From assembly GCA_016715625.1 (NCBI GenBank), contig JADJZU010000014.1, positions 1-64,000 of the forward strand: a DNA stretch of 64,000 nt, written 5' to 3'. Each line of letters starts with the position of its first letter. The first letter of the stretch is position 1. The notes below the pieces were generated by a model that saw only the letters and a program-made list of their open reading frames with translations, searched no databases and was not told the origin of the DNA. The position numbers and the translations under genes were made by a program. Positions 1 through 8,097 of the stretch are shown piece by piece. This stretch comes from Bacteroidota bacterium (GTDB lineage: Bacteria > Bacteroidota > Bacteroidia > Chitinophagales > LD1).

Positions 1-66
1 CTCCTACTAAAAGAAAATAGATTGGTTTGATACTCGACATTACCTGATCATTTATGTTAGGTTCTA

Positions 67-577
67 TTACACTCTAAACCCAAGTAGTTTTCCAATACCT
101 GCCATTATATTTATTACAAATGGTGGAGGGTTTACCGATATGACTTCACTACCATATTTCAAAGATAGAGATAAGTAGATGATTGATTTAATGTCGGACG
201 TTCCGGTTAGTTGGTTTTCATTCATCAGTTTCTCAAAGGTCTGCATACATTGCAGAAGTTTCTTTTAAAATTAAGTCTGTATTCAAAATACAGTCTTCAT
301 TGTGGCGCTGAACAGTGGTTGTGCGGTGTTTGTTTGAATAAATATTTCTTCTCCTGCTTTCTCAAAGTTTTCCCTCGGTGTTTTGTAAACTTCAGTTGCC
401 CTTTAATAATTTTTAAGTATTCTTCCTGTTCAGGATGCTTATAAATTGCAGGCCCATCAGCTCCTCTTTAATTAATACTTGTCCCGTTCTCACATTCTTC
501 AATATCGTTAATAGGCTTGTACCTGAGTTAAAGGCCTTCATAATATTTACGTTCGGCTTAAATTCTTTTGTTGTCAT
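67..577 (-). pseudogene. Broken cupin-domain protein
   Basis: No single frame is open, but joining frames on the minus strand gives one coherent protein: an N-terminus beginning MTTKEFKPNV, then VRTGQVLIKEELMG, AIYKHPEQEEYLKIIKGQL, AGEEIFIQTNT, and a C-terminus with VNPPPFVINIMAGIGKLLG ending at position 67. The H-x-E-Y/GQL and AGEE/IP-like segments are typical of Bacteroidota cupin (cupin_2) proteins, and a PP-x-x-V...IGRLLGY-like tail is usual for that family. At least three frame changes are needed within about 510 bp. It lies at the downstream end of a row of small broken minus-strand genes. Substrate unknown. True decay versus poor sequence at a contig end cannot be separated here. Confidence 0.6.
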
Positions 578-731
578 TTGTTTGAAATTTTGAGAGGTTG
601 TTTAATTGTTGCTTATTAATTTTTTGATTGGTGAAAACTTCAGTTTCAGGTAACATCCGCCTTCCAGAACGATGAATAGGGCATGTGCGGTGAGTTGACA
701 CATATCCAATGGTTACGATACCATGCCGAAA

Positions 732-1022
732 TTACCAAAAAAGTAAGTTGAGTTGTAAAGGTATCAGGTGAACAATAACAAGCAGATACCATTCCTTTTT
801 GTAGTTTGCCTGAAGAGTGAAAACAAGGCGGGATGGAGGAAGAAGGGGACGCTGTAAGCTGCCAGAAGTGTGCCCTACACTTCGCAGTGCATCGCCTTCT
901 ATAAATTTTAATGCTCCAATTCCTTTAAAAGTACCCAGCAAAGTTTGCAAGGTCATTACTAACCCCAGGCCGAGCAAAATGAAACCGTGAGCCCTAAGGA
1001 TAATGTTATACTGCTTATTCAT
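732..1022 (-). pseudogene. Broken small membrane protein (paralogue 2)
   Basis: Starts MNKQYNIILRAHGF with a hydrophobic first helix and continues in one frame to about codon 55. The rest of the open frame reads as low-complexity nonsense before returning to YKKEWYLLVIVHLIPLQL, which resembles the HLIPL segment of the gene just upstream. This suggests two related small membrane proteins in tandem, this copy carrying compensating frameshifts. Its ATG overlaps the stop codon of the upstream gene (ATGAATAA), so the pair would have been translationally coupled. Family not recognised; no function can be assigned. Confidence 0.4.
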
Positions 1023-1423
1023 GTGACTTTTTGTATTGTATGGTTGCGGTAATAGATTCAATAACAATCCAGGGGATATGAATGAGTGCGCTTGCAATAA
1101 ATATTTGCATACCCATTATTTCTTGGACTACATCCTGAAACAGAAACAATGCTGATAAAGGTATCAGGTGAGCCAGTATTCCGATTACATCGTATCTCCA
1201 TGAACGTTCACTTCCTGCATTCATCAGCAGAACAACTCCAATCAACATCATCAGCAAATACGCCTGAAAAAGACCCACCTCAGCCATTGGGATGTTTTTA
1301 ATGAAGGCAAAAAGTCCTTCGCCTGTTTTCAGCCCAATAAGTGATACTATCGTATTGATAGCAGTTAACGAGTAGTAAAAGATTCCATGAATCTTTAATA
1401 CCTGTTTTGTTTGTTGTTATCAT
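1015..1423 (-). pseudogene. Frameshifted small integral membrane protein (paralogue 1)
   Basis: Minus-strand reading gives MITTNKTGIK, then after a one-base shift IHGIFYYSLTAINTIVSLIG and an open frame to position 1015 ending IQYKKSHE. The whole would be about 135 residues with roughly four hydrophobic helices (for example LLMMLIGVVLLM and GMQIFIASALIHIPWIVI). One frameshift lies near position 1395-1400. It sits in a row of similarly sized broken membrane-protein genes between an AraC-type regulator and a cupin gene, so the five probably formed one operon. The family is not recognised. Confidence 0.5.
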
Positions 1424-1496
1424 TTGTTTGATTTTATCTTAAGTTTTTATATTGATCAATTCAAGAATAGAGAGGTAAGTAGCGCTGCCTGATAGG

Positions 1497-1895
1497 TTAT
1501 TCCCGTTTCTTTTTTAATGAAAGAGTAAACAGCAGCATTGCCAGAATAACAGGCAGGATAAAAAGGGAATAGTTTTCCGGAAAAGCTTCAAGCTGCTTAA
1601 GGTCTGATGTAACCCACGACTTAACATGAACCGGAACAGAGATGGTAGTATAAATTGCAATGATGATGTAAACGATTTTTTGCCACGGTTTTTGGAAGTC
1701 AATTTCTTTAAAAGTCCAAATGAGCCGTGCAGCCTACATGGGGATGCTGAACAACTTATCGTTATTCAAAGTAAGTATGTGCTTCAAAAAATAATCAGCA
1801 CCGAATATTAACCGGGAGGTATGCAGTAAAATTCCGGTGCCGAAAGTAATTACTGCAAATACTTTGTAAACGAGTAATAGATTTTTCGTGTTCAT
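1497..1895 (-). pseudogene. Frameshifted small membrane protein
   Basis: Begins MNTKNLLLVYKVFAVITFGTG with a clear first hydrophobic helix, continues to SRLIFGADYFLKHIL, and after a frame change near position 1740 resumes as DFQKPWQKIVYIIIAIYTT and ends SLKKKRE at 1497. The total would be about 132 residues with three or four membrane spans. It is similar in size and placement to the two membrane-protein remnants downstream on the same strand. No homologous family is recognised. It lies about 90 bp downstream of the broken AraC regulator gene. Confidence 0.45.
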
Positions 1896-1986
1896 CTTGT
1901 TTGATTTTGACGAGGCAAAAGTAGAGGCACAGAACCCCACGGCATTGTAGAATTCCGACAAAATGAAATGTAGTAAGGGCGGCTAT

Positions 1987-2762
1987 TTAAAGCTCGAAAC
2001 CGGAGATAGGTGGGAGTTGCTTAGCTATGGTTAAACCTTTGCGCACATAAAGCCCGGGAGCAATGTTCGCATACTTTTTAAACTCATTTATTAAGTGGGC
2101 TTGGTCGGTGTAATTGTGGTCCACTACCATTTGCTGCCAATCGGCATCCTCTTTCAATTTTCCAAAAACCTCAAAAACCCTAACAATCTGCAAATACTTT
2201 TTTGGAGATAGGCCTACTTCAGTTTTAAACTTCCTTTCCAGATTTCTTTCGGTCAGGCCTATCTCTTTTACCATTTTGCTGATGGTGGAAGGTGGGTTAG
2301 ATGCTATGTAGTTTAAAGGTGGTGGTTTCGTGAGAAACAGGATAATGAACTACCGAGTCAAAAAAACGACTATTACTTCTATAAGTCGTTTTTCATCAGC
2401 ACATTATTCAATGATAACTCATACAGGGTTTCAAGCAACAATTTCATTAAAGCTGATGTATTTATTGGTTAACTGCGAAGCATCTATATCCAGCAACTGT
2501 TTTAAAGCATAGGGCTTTAAGTGTATAGCCATTACTTTAAAATTTTCGTTCAGGTTAAGCATGAGCGGTTGAGTATGCTGGCCAAGCAGCAAACCGTTGG
2601 CTGTAACCTGTAATTATTAACTCGAATTTGGATTAAGAAATAAAATGATTTTGACAGCTTACCAAATGGAGGTCGTAGTACTTTTCTCTCCGCGAAGTTG
2701 AATATCAGCCTGATATCAAAGGTAGTTGCTTGTTTTGGCGGTATGTAAAATTTGAGATTCAT
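1987..2762 (-). pseudogene. Broken AraC-family transcription regulator
   Basis: The C-terminal part is open (1987-2274) and reads as an AraC-type DNA-binding domain: NYIASNPPSTISKMVKEIGL, then LTERNLERKFKTEVGLSPKKY (split here by a space: GLSPKKY LQIVRV), then DQAHLINEFKKY. The N-terminal part starts MNLKFYIPPKQ, and in another frame contains NGLLLGQHTQPLMLNL and AIHLKPYALKQLLDIDASQL, which matches the sensor half common in Bacteroidota AraC regulators. At least four frame changes and several stops separate the parts, so no intact protein is made as sequenced. It was probably the local regulator of the small membrane-protein/cupin row downstream. Confidence 0.65.
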
Positions 2763-3461
2763 AAGAAACCGATGTCTATCACTGCCATAATACGGGGACC
2801 CTGGTGTATGTAATCATTGATTCGGTGTCCCATCCGGTAGACCCCAAAGCGACAAGACGAACCAATTTCGGTGTTTCCCAGGTTTTTACCCCGTTTTAAC
2901 ACCAAAACAGGGCTTTTACGTGTTTATCTGCCGGGCACCCGCATACCGCGCGGTACTCAAACGTGGCGCGCCACCATTGTCGATTGCGCACGCTCCAGCG
3001 TGGTTGTGCCACCACTGTCGATTGCACGGCAGCATTGTTGATTGCATGCGCGGGCATTGTTGATTGCGTACGGCAGCATTGTTGATTGCGTACGCTGCCA
3101 TTGTTGATTGCGTACGCCACCATTTGTCGATTGCGTGCCGACCATTGTCGATTGCGTGCGCCACGCATTGTCGGTTGCGTACGCTGCCATTGTCGATTGC
3201 GTACGCGAGCATTGTCGGTTGCGTACGCCACTATTGTAGATTGCGTACGGCAGCATTGTTGATTGCAACCATTATATTGCCTGTTCATTGCCTGAAATTC
3301 CACATGCTACTTCCCTCACAGTTCATGGCTGGCAGCTCAAGGCTGATTCTCCAACGCACTGCGGCAGACGCAGGTGTACTAAACGGCCCACCCGCAACGC
3401 CCGAATGTGTAGAATATGGGCTGCAAAGCGCATGAATTGTGTTTGGTTTGTAGCAATGCAA
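2763..3461. other. Long intergenic region around the repeat array
   Basis: About 700 bp without a credible gene. 2763-2970 is unremarkable, apart from an imperfect hairpin near 2889-2913 in which CCCCGTTTT faces AAAACAGGG. 2970-3270 is the 22-bp repeat array. 3270-3461 is the spacer before pcm. Open frames crossing it on both strands come from the stop-poor repeat and are not genes. Confidence 0.7.
2970..3270. repeat. Array of about 13 direct repeats, strict 22-bp period
   Basis: The core CATTGTYGATTGCGTACG recurs at 2975, 3013, 3033, 3055, 3077, 3099, 3121, 3143, 3166, 3188, 3210, 3232 and 3254. Nine of the last eleven steps are exactly 22 bp, with one 23-bp step at 3143 to 3166. The first two spacings are irregular (38 and 20 bp), so the left end is degenerate. 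Each unit has a conserved 17-18 bp core holding the palindrome GCGTACGC in many copies, followed by a variable 4-5 bp (ctgc, ccac, cgag, gcag). The array is GC-richer than the AT-rich DNA to its left. It lies between the broken AraC gene and pcm. The unit length is not a multiple of three and the array carries no start-to-stop gene, so it is not a coding repeat. Confidence 0.9.
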
Positions 3462-4187
3462 ATGACAGATACCTATCGCCATCAGGGTTTACGCAAAGAG
3501 CTGGTGCAGCAGCTTCGGCAAAAGGGCATTGAAAACGAAGCCGTGCTCAACGCCATTCTCCAGATTCCGCGCCATCTCTTTTTCGGCAACGATTCCATCT
3601 TTTTCGAAACCCATGCCTACGAAGACAAGGCTTTTAACATAGGCGAAGGGCAAACCATTTCGCAACCCTACACCGTAGCCCGCCAGAGCGAACTGCTCGA
3701 TTTGTTTGAAGGCTGCAAGGTGCTGGAGGTGGGGCTGGGCAGCGGATACCAGGCCACGGTGCTCATGTATCTCAAAGCAAAGGTGTTCAGCATTGAGCGC
3801 CACAAAGTGCTGTATGAGCGCACGGCCGACCTGCTGCCCAAAATCAGACAGTTCCTGCTCGATAAAACCGGTGCCGCACCCGATACCGGAAAGCGCACCT
3901 GGCAAAATGTGAGCCCTTACACCGCGGTGAAGCCCTTCTTTGGCGATGGTTTTGAAGGCTTGCCCATGTATGCTCCATTCGACCGAATCATCATTACAGC
4001 CGCAGTGCCGGAGCTGCCCCGGAAACTTTTGCAGCAATTAAACGTAGGAGGTAAGATAGTTTTGCCTTTTGGAACCGAACGCGATTGCGATATGCTGCGC
4101 ATTACCAAACATGGCGAAGGACAATATACCGAGGAAATTTTCGGCAAATTTGCTTTCGTTCCCATGCTTAAAGGCAAAGTGGGATAA
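3462..4187 (+). CDS. pcm: Protein-L-isoaspartate O-methyltransferase
   Basis: Uses S-adenosylmethionine to methylate isoaspartyl residues, starting repair of aged proteins in the cytoplasm. The reading MTDTYRHQGLRKELVQQL matches the usual start of Bacteroidota homologues, so I place the start at 3462; ATGs at 3456 and 3432 are in frame and possible. The open frame extends further upstream into the repeat-side spacer but that extension does not look like protein. Visible hallmarks are the PRHLFFG segment, the GEGQTISQPYTVA substrate loop, and SAM motif I as LEVGLGSGYQATVL. The protein is about 241 residues, normal for the family. It is followed 15 bp later by the OmpA-like gene on the same strand. 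Confidence 0.93.
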   Translation: MTDTYRHQGLRKELVQQLRQKGIENEAVLNAILQIPRHLFFGNDSIFFETHAYEDKAFNIGEGQTISQPYTVARQSELLDLFEGCKVLEVGLGSGYQATVLMYLKAKVFSIERHKVLYERTADLLPKIRQFLLDKTGAAPDTGKRTWQNVSPYTAVKPFFGDGFEGLPMYAPFDRIIITAAVPELPRKLLQQLNVGGKIVLPFGTERDCDMLRITKHGEGQYTEEIFGKFAFVPMLKGKVG

Positions 4188-4202
4188 AATAAAAACAGGA
4201 AT

Positions 4203-4901
4203 ATGAAAAAGTATTTATTGATAATGGTGGCGCTGGTATCGTGGGGAGCAGGCATGGCCGCTGAGGTGGCATTCAGCGTGATGGTATACGACAAGCGAAA
4301 CCGCGAACCTATTTCGGGTGCCGAAGTGAAAATAGTGGATATGAACTCACTGCGGCCCTATACGCAAACCTCTTCCGATTCCGGTATAGCCCGCTTTGAG
4401 CTGAACGCCAACGCCCGCTACCGCATTGATGTAAGCAAAGATTCTAAAGGAAGCGCTACGGTGTTTCTCACCTACTCTTATGTGCTCACCGATAAGGAAC
4501 TGAACGCAGGAAGAATATTTGAAGTGGAGCTGGAAAAGGTGCAGCGCAATAATGCCGGGATGATACCCAGCACCTTCTTTGATTACAAGAAGACAGAACT
4601 GAATTCAGATAATCTGGCGGTGTTGGATAATGCCGTGGCTATGCTCAAGCAGTTTCCTACGCTTCAGATAGAAGTGGGCGTGCACTCCGATTGCCGCGAA
4701 GCGCTGGATATTGTAAGCCTGCGGGTGTTAAACGTAGAACGCTTTTTTGCCGATAAAGGCGATATGGCGAAGCGGGTAACGGTGCGTAATTACGGCAAAG
4801 CAAAAGCCCTGAACCAGTGCGATTGTGCTTTAAGCATTCCCTGCTCCGAAGCACAGTACTTTGAAAACCGCAGAGCCGAGTTTAAGATTATTGCTTTCTA
4901 A
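4203..4901 (+). CDS. Secreted OmpA-family protein
   Basis: A 232-residue envelope protein. Residues 1-20 form a signal peptide (MKKYLLIMVALVSWGAGMAA). Residues about 22-110 look like a carboxypeptidase-regulatory/Ig-like beta domain (ISGAEVKIVD, SGIARFELNANARYRI). Residues about 115-232 carry an OmpA-C-like peptidoglycan-binding domain: STFFDYKKTELNSDN, LDNAVAMLKQFPTLQIEVGV and the terminal ENRRAEFKI, where the R-R-A/V-EF ending is characteristic. No lipobox is present. The gene sits 15 bp after pcm, possibly as a two-gene unit, with smpB convergent downstream. The exact ligand is unknown. Confidence 0.8.
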   Translation: MKKYLLIMVALVSWGAGMAAEVAFSVMVYDKRNREPISGAEVKIVDMNSLRPYTQTSSDSGIARFELNANARYRIDVSKDSKGSATVFLTYSYVLTDKELNAGRIFEVELEKVQRNNAGMIPSTFFDYKKTELNSDNLAVLDNAVAMLKQFPTLQIEVGVHSDCREALDIVSLRVLNVERFFADKGDMAKRVTVRNYGKAKALNQCDCALSIPCSEAQYFENRRAEFKIIAF

Positions 4902-4928
4902 GGGAATCCGCCAGCGGTTCCTTTTCCC

Positions 4929-5390
4929 TTACTTATACTTTTTGAGCGCGCGGTCGATGTCGCGTTTCACATCTTTTTTCTGAAGGCTTTCGCGCTTATC
5001 AAACTTCTTTTTCCCTCTCCCCAGTCCAATCTGTATTTTAGCAAAGCCCCGGTCGCTGATAAAGACTCGCAGCGGAATCAAGGTATAGCCACGCTCCTTC
5101 ATTTTGGTTTCAATCTTGTTGAGCTCGCGTTTGGTAAGGAGCAGCTTGCGGAGGCGGGCCGGTTCGTGGTTGGCATAGGTGCCGTGCGAATATTCCGGAA
5201 TATTCATGTTCTTGATATACACCTGTCCATCGCGCATATAGCAAAACGACTCGGCAATGGTGCCGCCACCATCGCGGATGCTTTTGATTTCGGAACCGGT
5301 GAGCATAATGCCGGCATCGAACCGGTCTATGATTTCAAAATCGAACTCGGCTCGTTTATTCTTGATGTTGATTTTTGAAGCGTCAATCAT
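4929..5390 (-). CDS. smpB: SsrA-binding protein SmpB
   Basis: Binds tmRNA and delivers it to stalled ribosomes for trans-translation. The 153-residue protein has the SmpB beta-barrel signatures: NKRAEFDFEIIDRFDAGI, LTGSEIKSIRDG, the AESFCYMRDGQVYIKNMNI segment (broken here: AESFCYM, then YIKNMNIPEY), and the basic tail GRGKKKFDKRE...RDIDRALKKY. The start at 5390 lies 4 bp past the stop of the thioesterase gene, so the two are probably cotranscribed. No tmRNA gene (ssrA) was seen in the window. Confidence 0.97.
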   Translation of the reverse strand: MIDASKINIKNKRAEFDFEIIDRFDAGIMLTGSEIKSIRDGGGTIAESFCYMRDGQVYIKNMNIPEYSHGTYANHEPARLRKLLLTKRELNKIETKMKERGYTLIPLRVFISDRGFAKIQIGLGRGKKKFDKRESLQKKDVKRDIDRALKKYK

Positions 5391-5394
5391 GGTT

Positions 5395-5796
5395 TCACAT
5401 TTTACCGGTTAGCCCGTTAAACAGCTCTTCCAGTTTACTTTTTAACAACACTTTTTGACCCGTCTTGCCGGTGGCTATGGTCCGGTCGTTGACCCGTGCA
5501 ATGAAGGAACAGTTGACGGCATTACCGCTGATTTCCTCGATTGTGGCTTCAAATCTTACCGTTTCTCCAATCAGCGCGGGAGACAGGTGTTTTACATCCA
5601 CAAACGTTCCAATGCCTTCTTCGTTTTCCTCTTTCATTTCAAGCACAAAAAGCCTGCTGCACCATTCTGCATCACGTGTAAGCCCAAAAGTGGCATACAC
5701 CGGATGCACATGTGTTCCTTCAAAGGAGGCCGAATCTTCAGGGCGAACCGTTCGTTCAAACGTCTTGGTATCGCCTGCCTTAAAAATACTTTTCAC
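5395..5796 (-). CDS. Hotdog-fold thioesterase family protein
   Basis: A 133-residue protein resembling the fluoroacetyl-CoA thioesterase-like hotdog family. Evidence is the VHPVYATFGLTRDAEW segment, the mid-protein GIGTFVDVKHLSPALIGETV beta-hairpin typical of hotdog acyl-CoA enzymes, and the GKTGQKVLL ending. The natural substrate cannot be told from sequence; a housekeeping acyl-CoA thioesterase is most likely. It lies 42 bp downstream of the TonB-dependent receptor gene and abuts smpB, all on the minus strand. Confidence 0.75.
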   Translation of the reverse strand: MKSIFKAGDTKTFERTVRPEDSASFEGTHVHPVYATFGLTRDAEWCSRLFVLEMKEENEEGIGTFVDVKHLSPALIGETVRFEATIEEISGNAVNCSFIARVNDRTIATGKTGQKVLLKSKLEELFNGLTGKM

Positions 5797-5838
5797 GCGG
5801 GCGAAGATAAAGAAAGAGTCGAGTGAAGTGCCGGGGGC

Positions 5839-8088
5839 TTAATTCAGGGTATAGCGCATGCCAATAAACCCTTTGATGCCTTGTATGGCTGCATAATTGT
5901 AGCTGGGGTCGAAGGTGTAGCCATTCGGATTATCGATGGCCACCTTTTTATCGAAGGGGTCGAAAGGGCGTAGAATAGGATGTTCGGGTACAAAGTGGAG
6001 CATGTTTTTGACTCCGGCATAAAGCTCCAGATTTTTCGGCAGCTGCTGGGTCAATTGAAAATTCATAATGCAGTACCAGGGCGATTGTGCAGGACGGAAA
6101 TCATTGGGCACCACGGGCAGATACATGGGGCCGTTTATTTTCCCGGTCCAGTCAATGGAGAATCCTATTTTTCTGAAATGGTAACTCACGGTGTAATTCG
6201 CGGTGAATGCCGGGGCATGTAGCTGGGGTGTTTTTCGCTGTGTTCCGGTGCTATCTTTCACCATGCGGTATACATCCATGTAAGTACAACCCGCAGTGAG
6301 GCTGAGGCCGTTGGTAAACGACAGGCTGGTGTTGAAGGAAATGCCTCTGGATACGGCATGCCCGCTCAGGTTATCATAGATTATTTTGGTAGGGTCACTC
6401 AGAAAATCGCCTACAATCTGGTTGGTGAAGTAAGTGTAAAAGCCGCTGATATCGGTTTCTATAAAACCATGCTTGTGGTTGAAATAGGCATTGTAGTTGA
6501 GGTTTCCGTTCCAGCTTTGCTCGGGTTTCAGTTGATTGACTATAACCACTTCACGCGCACCCGATAGGGCAGCATGATCTTCGGTAAATAAATTGACAAT
6601 GCGGTAGCCGCTGCCCCCTGTTAACCGGAGGGTATGATGCTTCACCGGAGTATATTTAAAACTCACCCGCGGTGTAACAATACTCCCATGCGCAGTATGG
6701 TAATCGTAACGCAACCCAGCGAGGATAGTGAGGGATTGGATAGGCGTATAGTCGGCCTGCACAAATACGCCCGGCAAAAACGAGTAGGAAGGTTTATTCT
6801 TCACCTGCACCGAATCGGTGGTGGAAGTGGCAGGGGTGTTGTCATCGTAATAGATCAACCGCAGCGGGATGCCTGCCAGCAGGTTAAGCCTTTTGAATGG
6901 TTTATCGTAAACGAATTGCGCAAAAGCCGTGTGCTGATTGGCGGCATATTTTGTAGTGCCATAATAACTGTCCTGCCAGTGAAAATTATAACTGTAGTCC
7001 ACCCTTAAATTTTCTTTTGCAACCGGTAACTCATACGTTCCGAATAGTTCCACCCGGTGGGTCGTAATGGTTTCCCCGTATATACTATCGGTTCCGCGCC
7101 ATTGAGGGCTCCAGTTCATTTCACCCCCCCAGCGGTTTTCATAAACATACCGCCATGCCAGGGAAGCTACTTTATGACTGGTTCGGGTAAAATCCCATTT
7201 ATTAAACACAGAGAACCTGTTTTGTAATGTCACATCGGTAAAGTGGTCCTTATTGGCATCCATCGGTATCCAGTAATTGAAATAGTTCATTCCCAGCAAC
7301 GAGGTAGCCTTCTTGGTCTTCCACTTGGTGGTAACATCGGTATTAAATTCTCCAACGCTGGTTGCGGAGAAATCTATTTTAAACAGCGGTGCCGAAACTG
7401 CGTCACGGGTTATCACATTAATTAAGCCCGCCACCGCTTCACTTCCGTATAGGGTAGAGGCGGGGCCTTTTACCACTTCAATTCTTTTCACCATGGACGA
7501 GGGAATGCCATGCAAGCCATAGACACTGGACAGTGCCGATACAATCGGCATACCGTCTATTAAAATCATCGTGTACGGGCCTTCCAGACCATTGATGTGA
7601 ATGTCGCCTGTGTTACAAACATTACAGTTTAACTGTGGCTGCACACCGGTAATCATATGCATTGATTCAAACAGCGATGGCGTGGGGTTTTTTTTGAACA
7701 GCGCAGCCGTATACACTTCCACAGGAATCGGTGATTCCATTTTTCCTATAGCACGCATAGTTCCGGAGACCACTACCTCGTTGAGTTGGGCGCTTAAGGC
7801 ATAGAGCGAGATATGGATTGTTCTTTGATTATCGGAGAGCGAAACCGTATCGGTTTTATAACCAACCGAAGAAATGCTCAGTTTATGTGAAGACGCCTGG
7901 GTTAATTCAAGCTTAAATTTTCCGTATTCATCTGTTTGTGTAGTCATGGATGCCCCTACCATCACAATATGGGCAAAAGCAATGCCTTCGCCAGTAGCCG
8001 CATCGGTTACCCTACCCGATAGATAAATGCCTTGCGCATTGGCGAACACATACATTAAAAGAAAACACAATCCCAGAGCAGATTTCAT
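5839..8088 (-). CDS. TonB-dependent outer-membrane receptor, probable metal uptake
   Basis: A 749-residue outer-membrane receptor. Residues 1-18 are a signal peptide. Residues about 22-105 form a carboxypeptidase-D-regulatory-like domain (LSGRVTDAATGEGIAFAHI, GYKTDTVSLSD). A plug domain follows, with GLEGPYTMILIDGMPI and IEVVKGPASTLYGSEAVAGL, then a beta-barrel ending MRYTLN. A short Cys pair in NCNVCNTGDIHI just before the plug signature is notable. The start lies 9 bp after the Nramp transporter gene on the same strand, and a DtxR/MntR-type regulator is nearby, so I infer that it imports manganese or iron (or a chelate) across the outer membrane. The substrate is not shown by sequence alone. 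Confidence 0.9.
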   Translation of the reverse strand: MKSALGLCFLLMYVFANAQGIYLSGRVTDAATGEGIAFAHIVMVGASMTTQTDEYGKFKLELTQASSHKLSISSVGYKTDTVSLSDNQRTIHISLYALSAQLNEVVVSGTMRAIGKMESPIPVEVYTAALFKKNPTPSLFESMHMITGVQPQLNCNVCNTGDIHINGLEGPYTMILIDGMPIVSALSSVYGLHGIPSSMVKRIEVVKGPASTLYGSEAVAGLINVITRDAVSAPLFKIDFSATSVGEFNTDVTTKWKTKKATSLLGMNYFNYWIPMDANKDHFTDVTLQNRFSVFNKWDFTRTSHKVASLAWRYVYENRWGGEMNWSPQWRGTDSIYGETITTHRVELFGTYELPVAKENLRVDYSYNFHWQDSYYGTTKYAANQHTAFAQFVYDKPFKRLNLLAGIPLRLIYYDDNTPATSTTDSVQVKNKPSYSFLPGVFVQADYTPIQSLTILAGLRYDYHTAHGSIVTPRVSFKYTPVKHHTLRLTGGSGYRIVNLFTEDHAALSGAREVVIVNQLKPEQSWNGNLNYNAYFNHKHGFIETDISGFYTYFTNQIVGDFLSDPTKIIYDNLSGHAVSRGISFNTSLSFTNGLSLTAGCTYMDVYRMVKDSTGTQRKTPQLHAPAFTANYTVSYHFRKIGFSIDWTGKINGPMYLPVVPNDFRPAQSPWYCIMNFQLTQQLPKNLELYAGVKNMLHFVPEHPILRPFDPFDKKVAIDNPNGYTFDPSYNYAAIQGIKGFIGMRYTLN

Positions 8089-8097
8089 GGCATTCTC

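Noticed and set aside
211..444. 77-codon open frame on the plus strand
   Set aside because: The minus strand here reads as a broken cupin gene; the plus-strand frame has no family similarity.
2889..2913. Hairpin CCCCGTTTT...AAAACAGGG as a terminator
   Set aside because: The stem is imperfect, lacks a proper T-tract on either side, and no intact gene ends nearby.
2970..3270. CRISPR array
   Set aside because: The variable parts are only 4-5 bp, far too short for spacers, the repeats are imperfect, and no cas genes are present.
2896..3435. Several overlapping open frames on both strands through the repeat array
   Set aside because: They exist only because the 22-bp unit lacks stop codons in most frames; the translated text is a Cys/Asn/Gln-rich repeat with no start signals and no family match.
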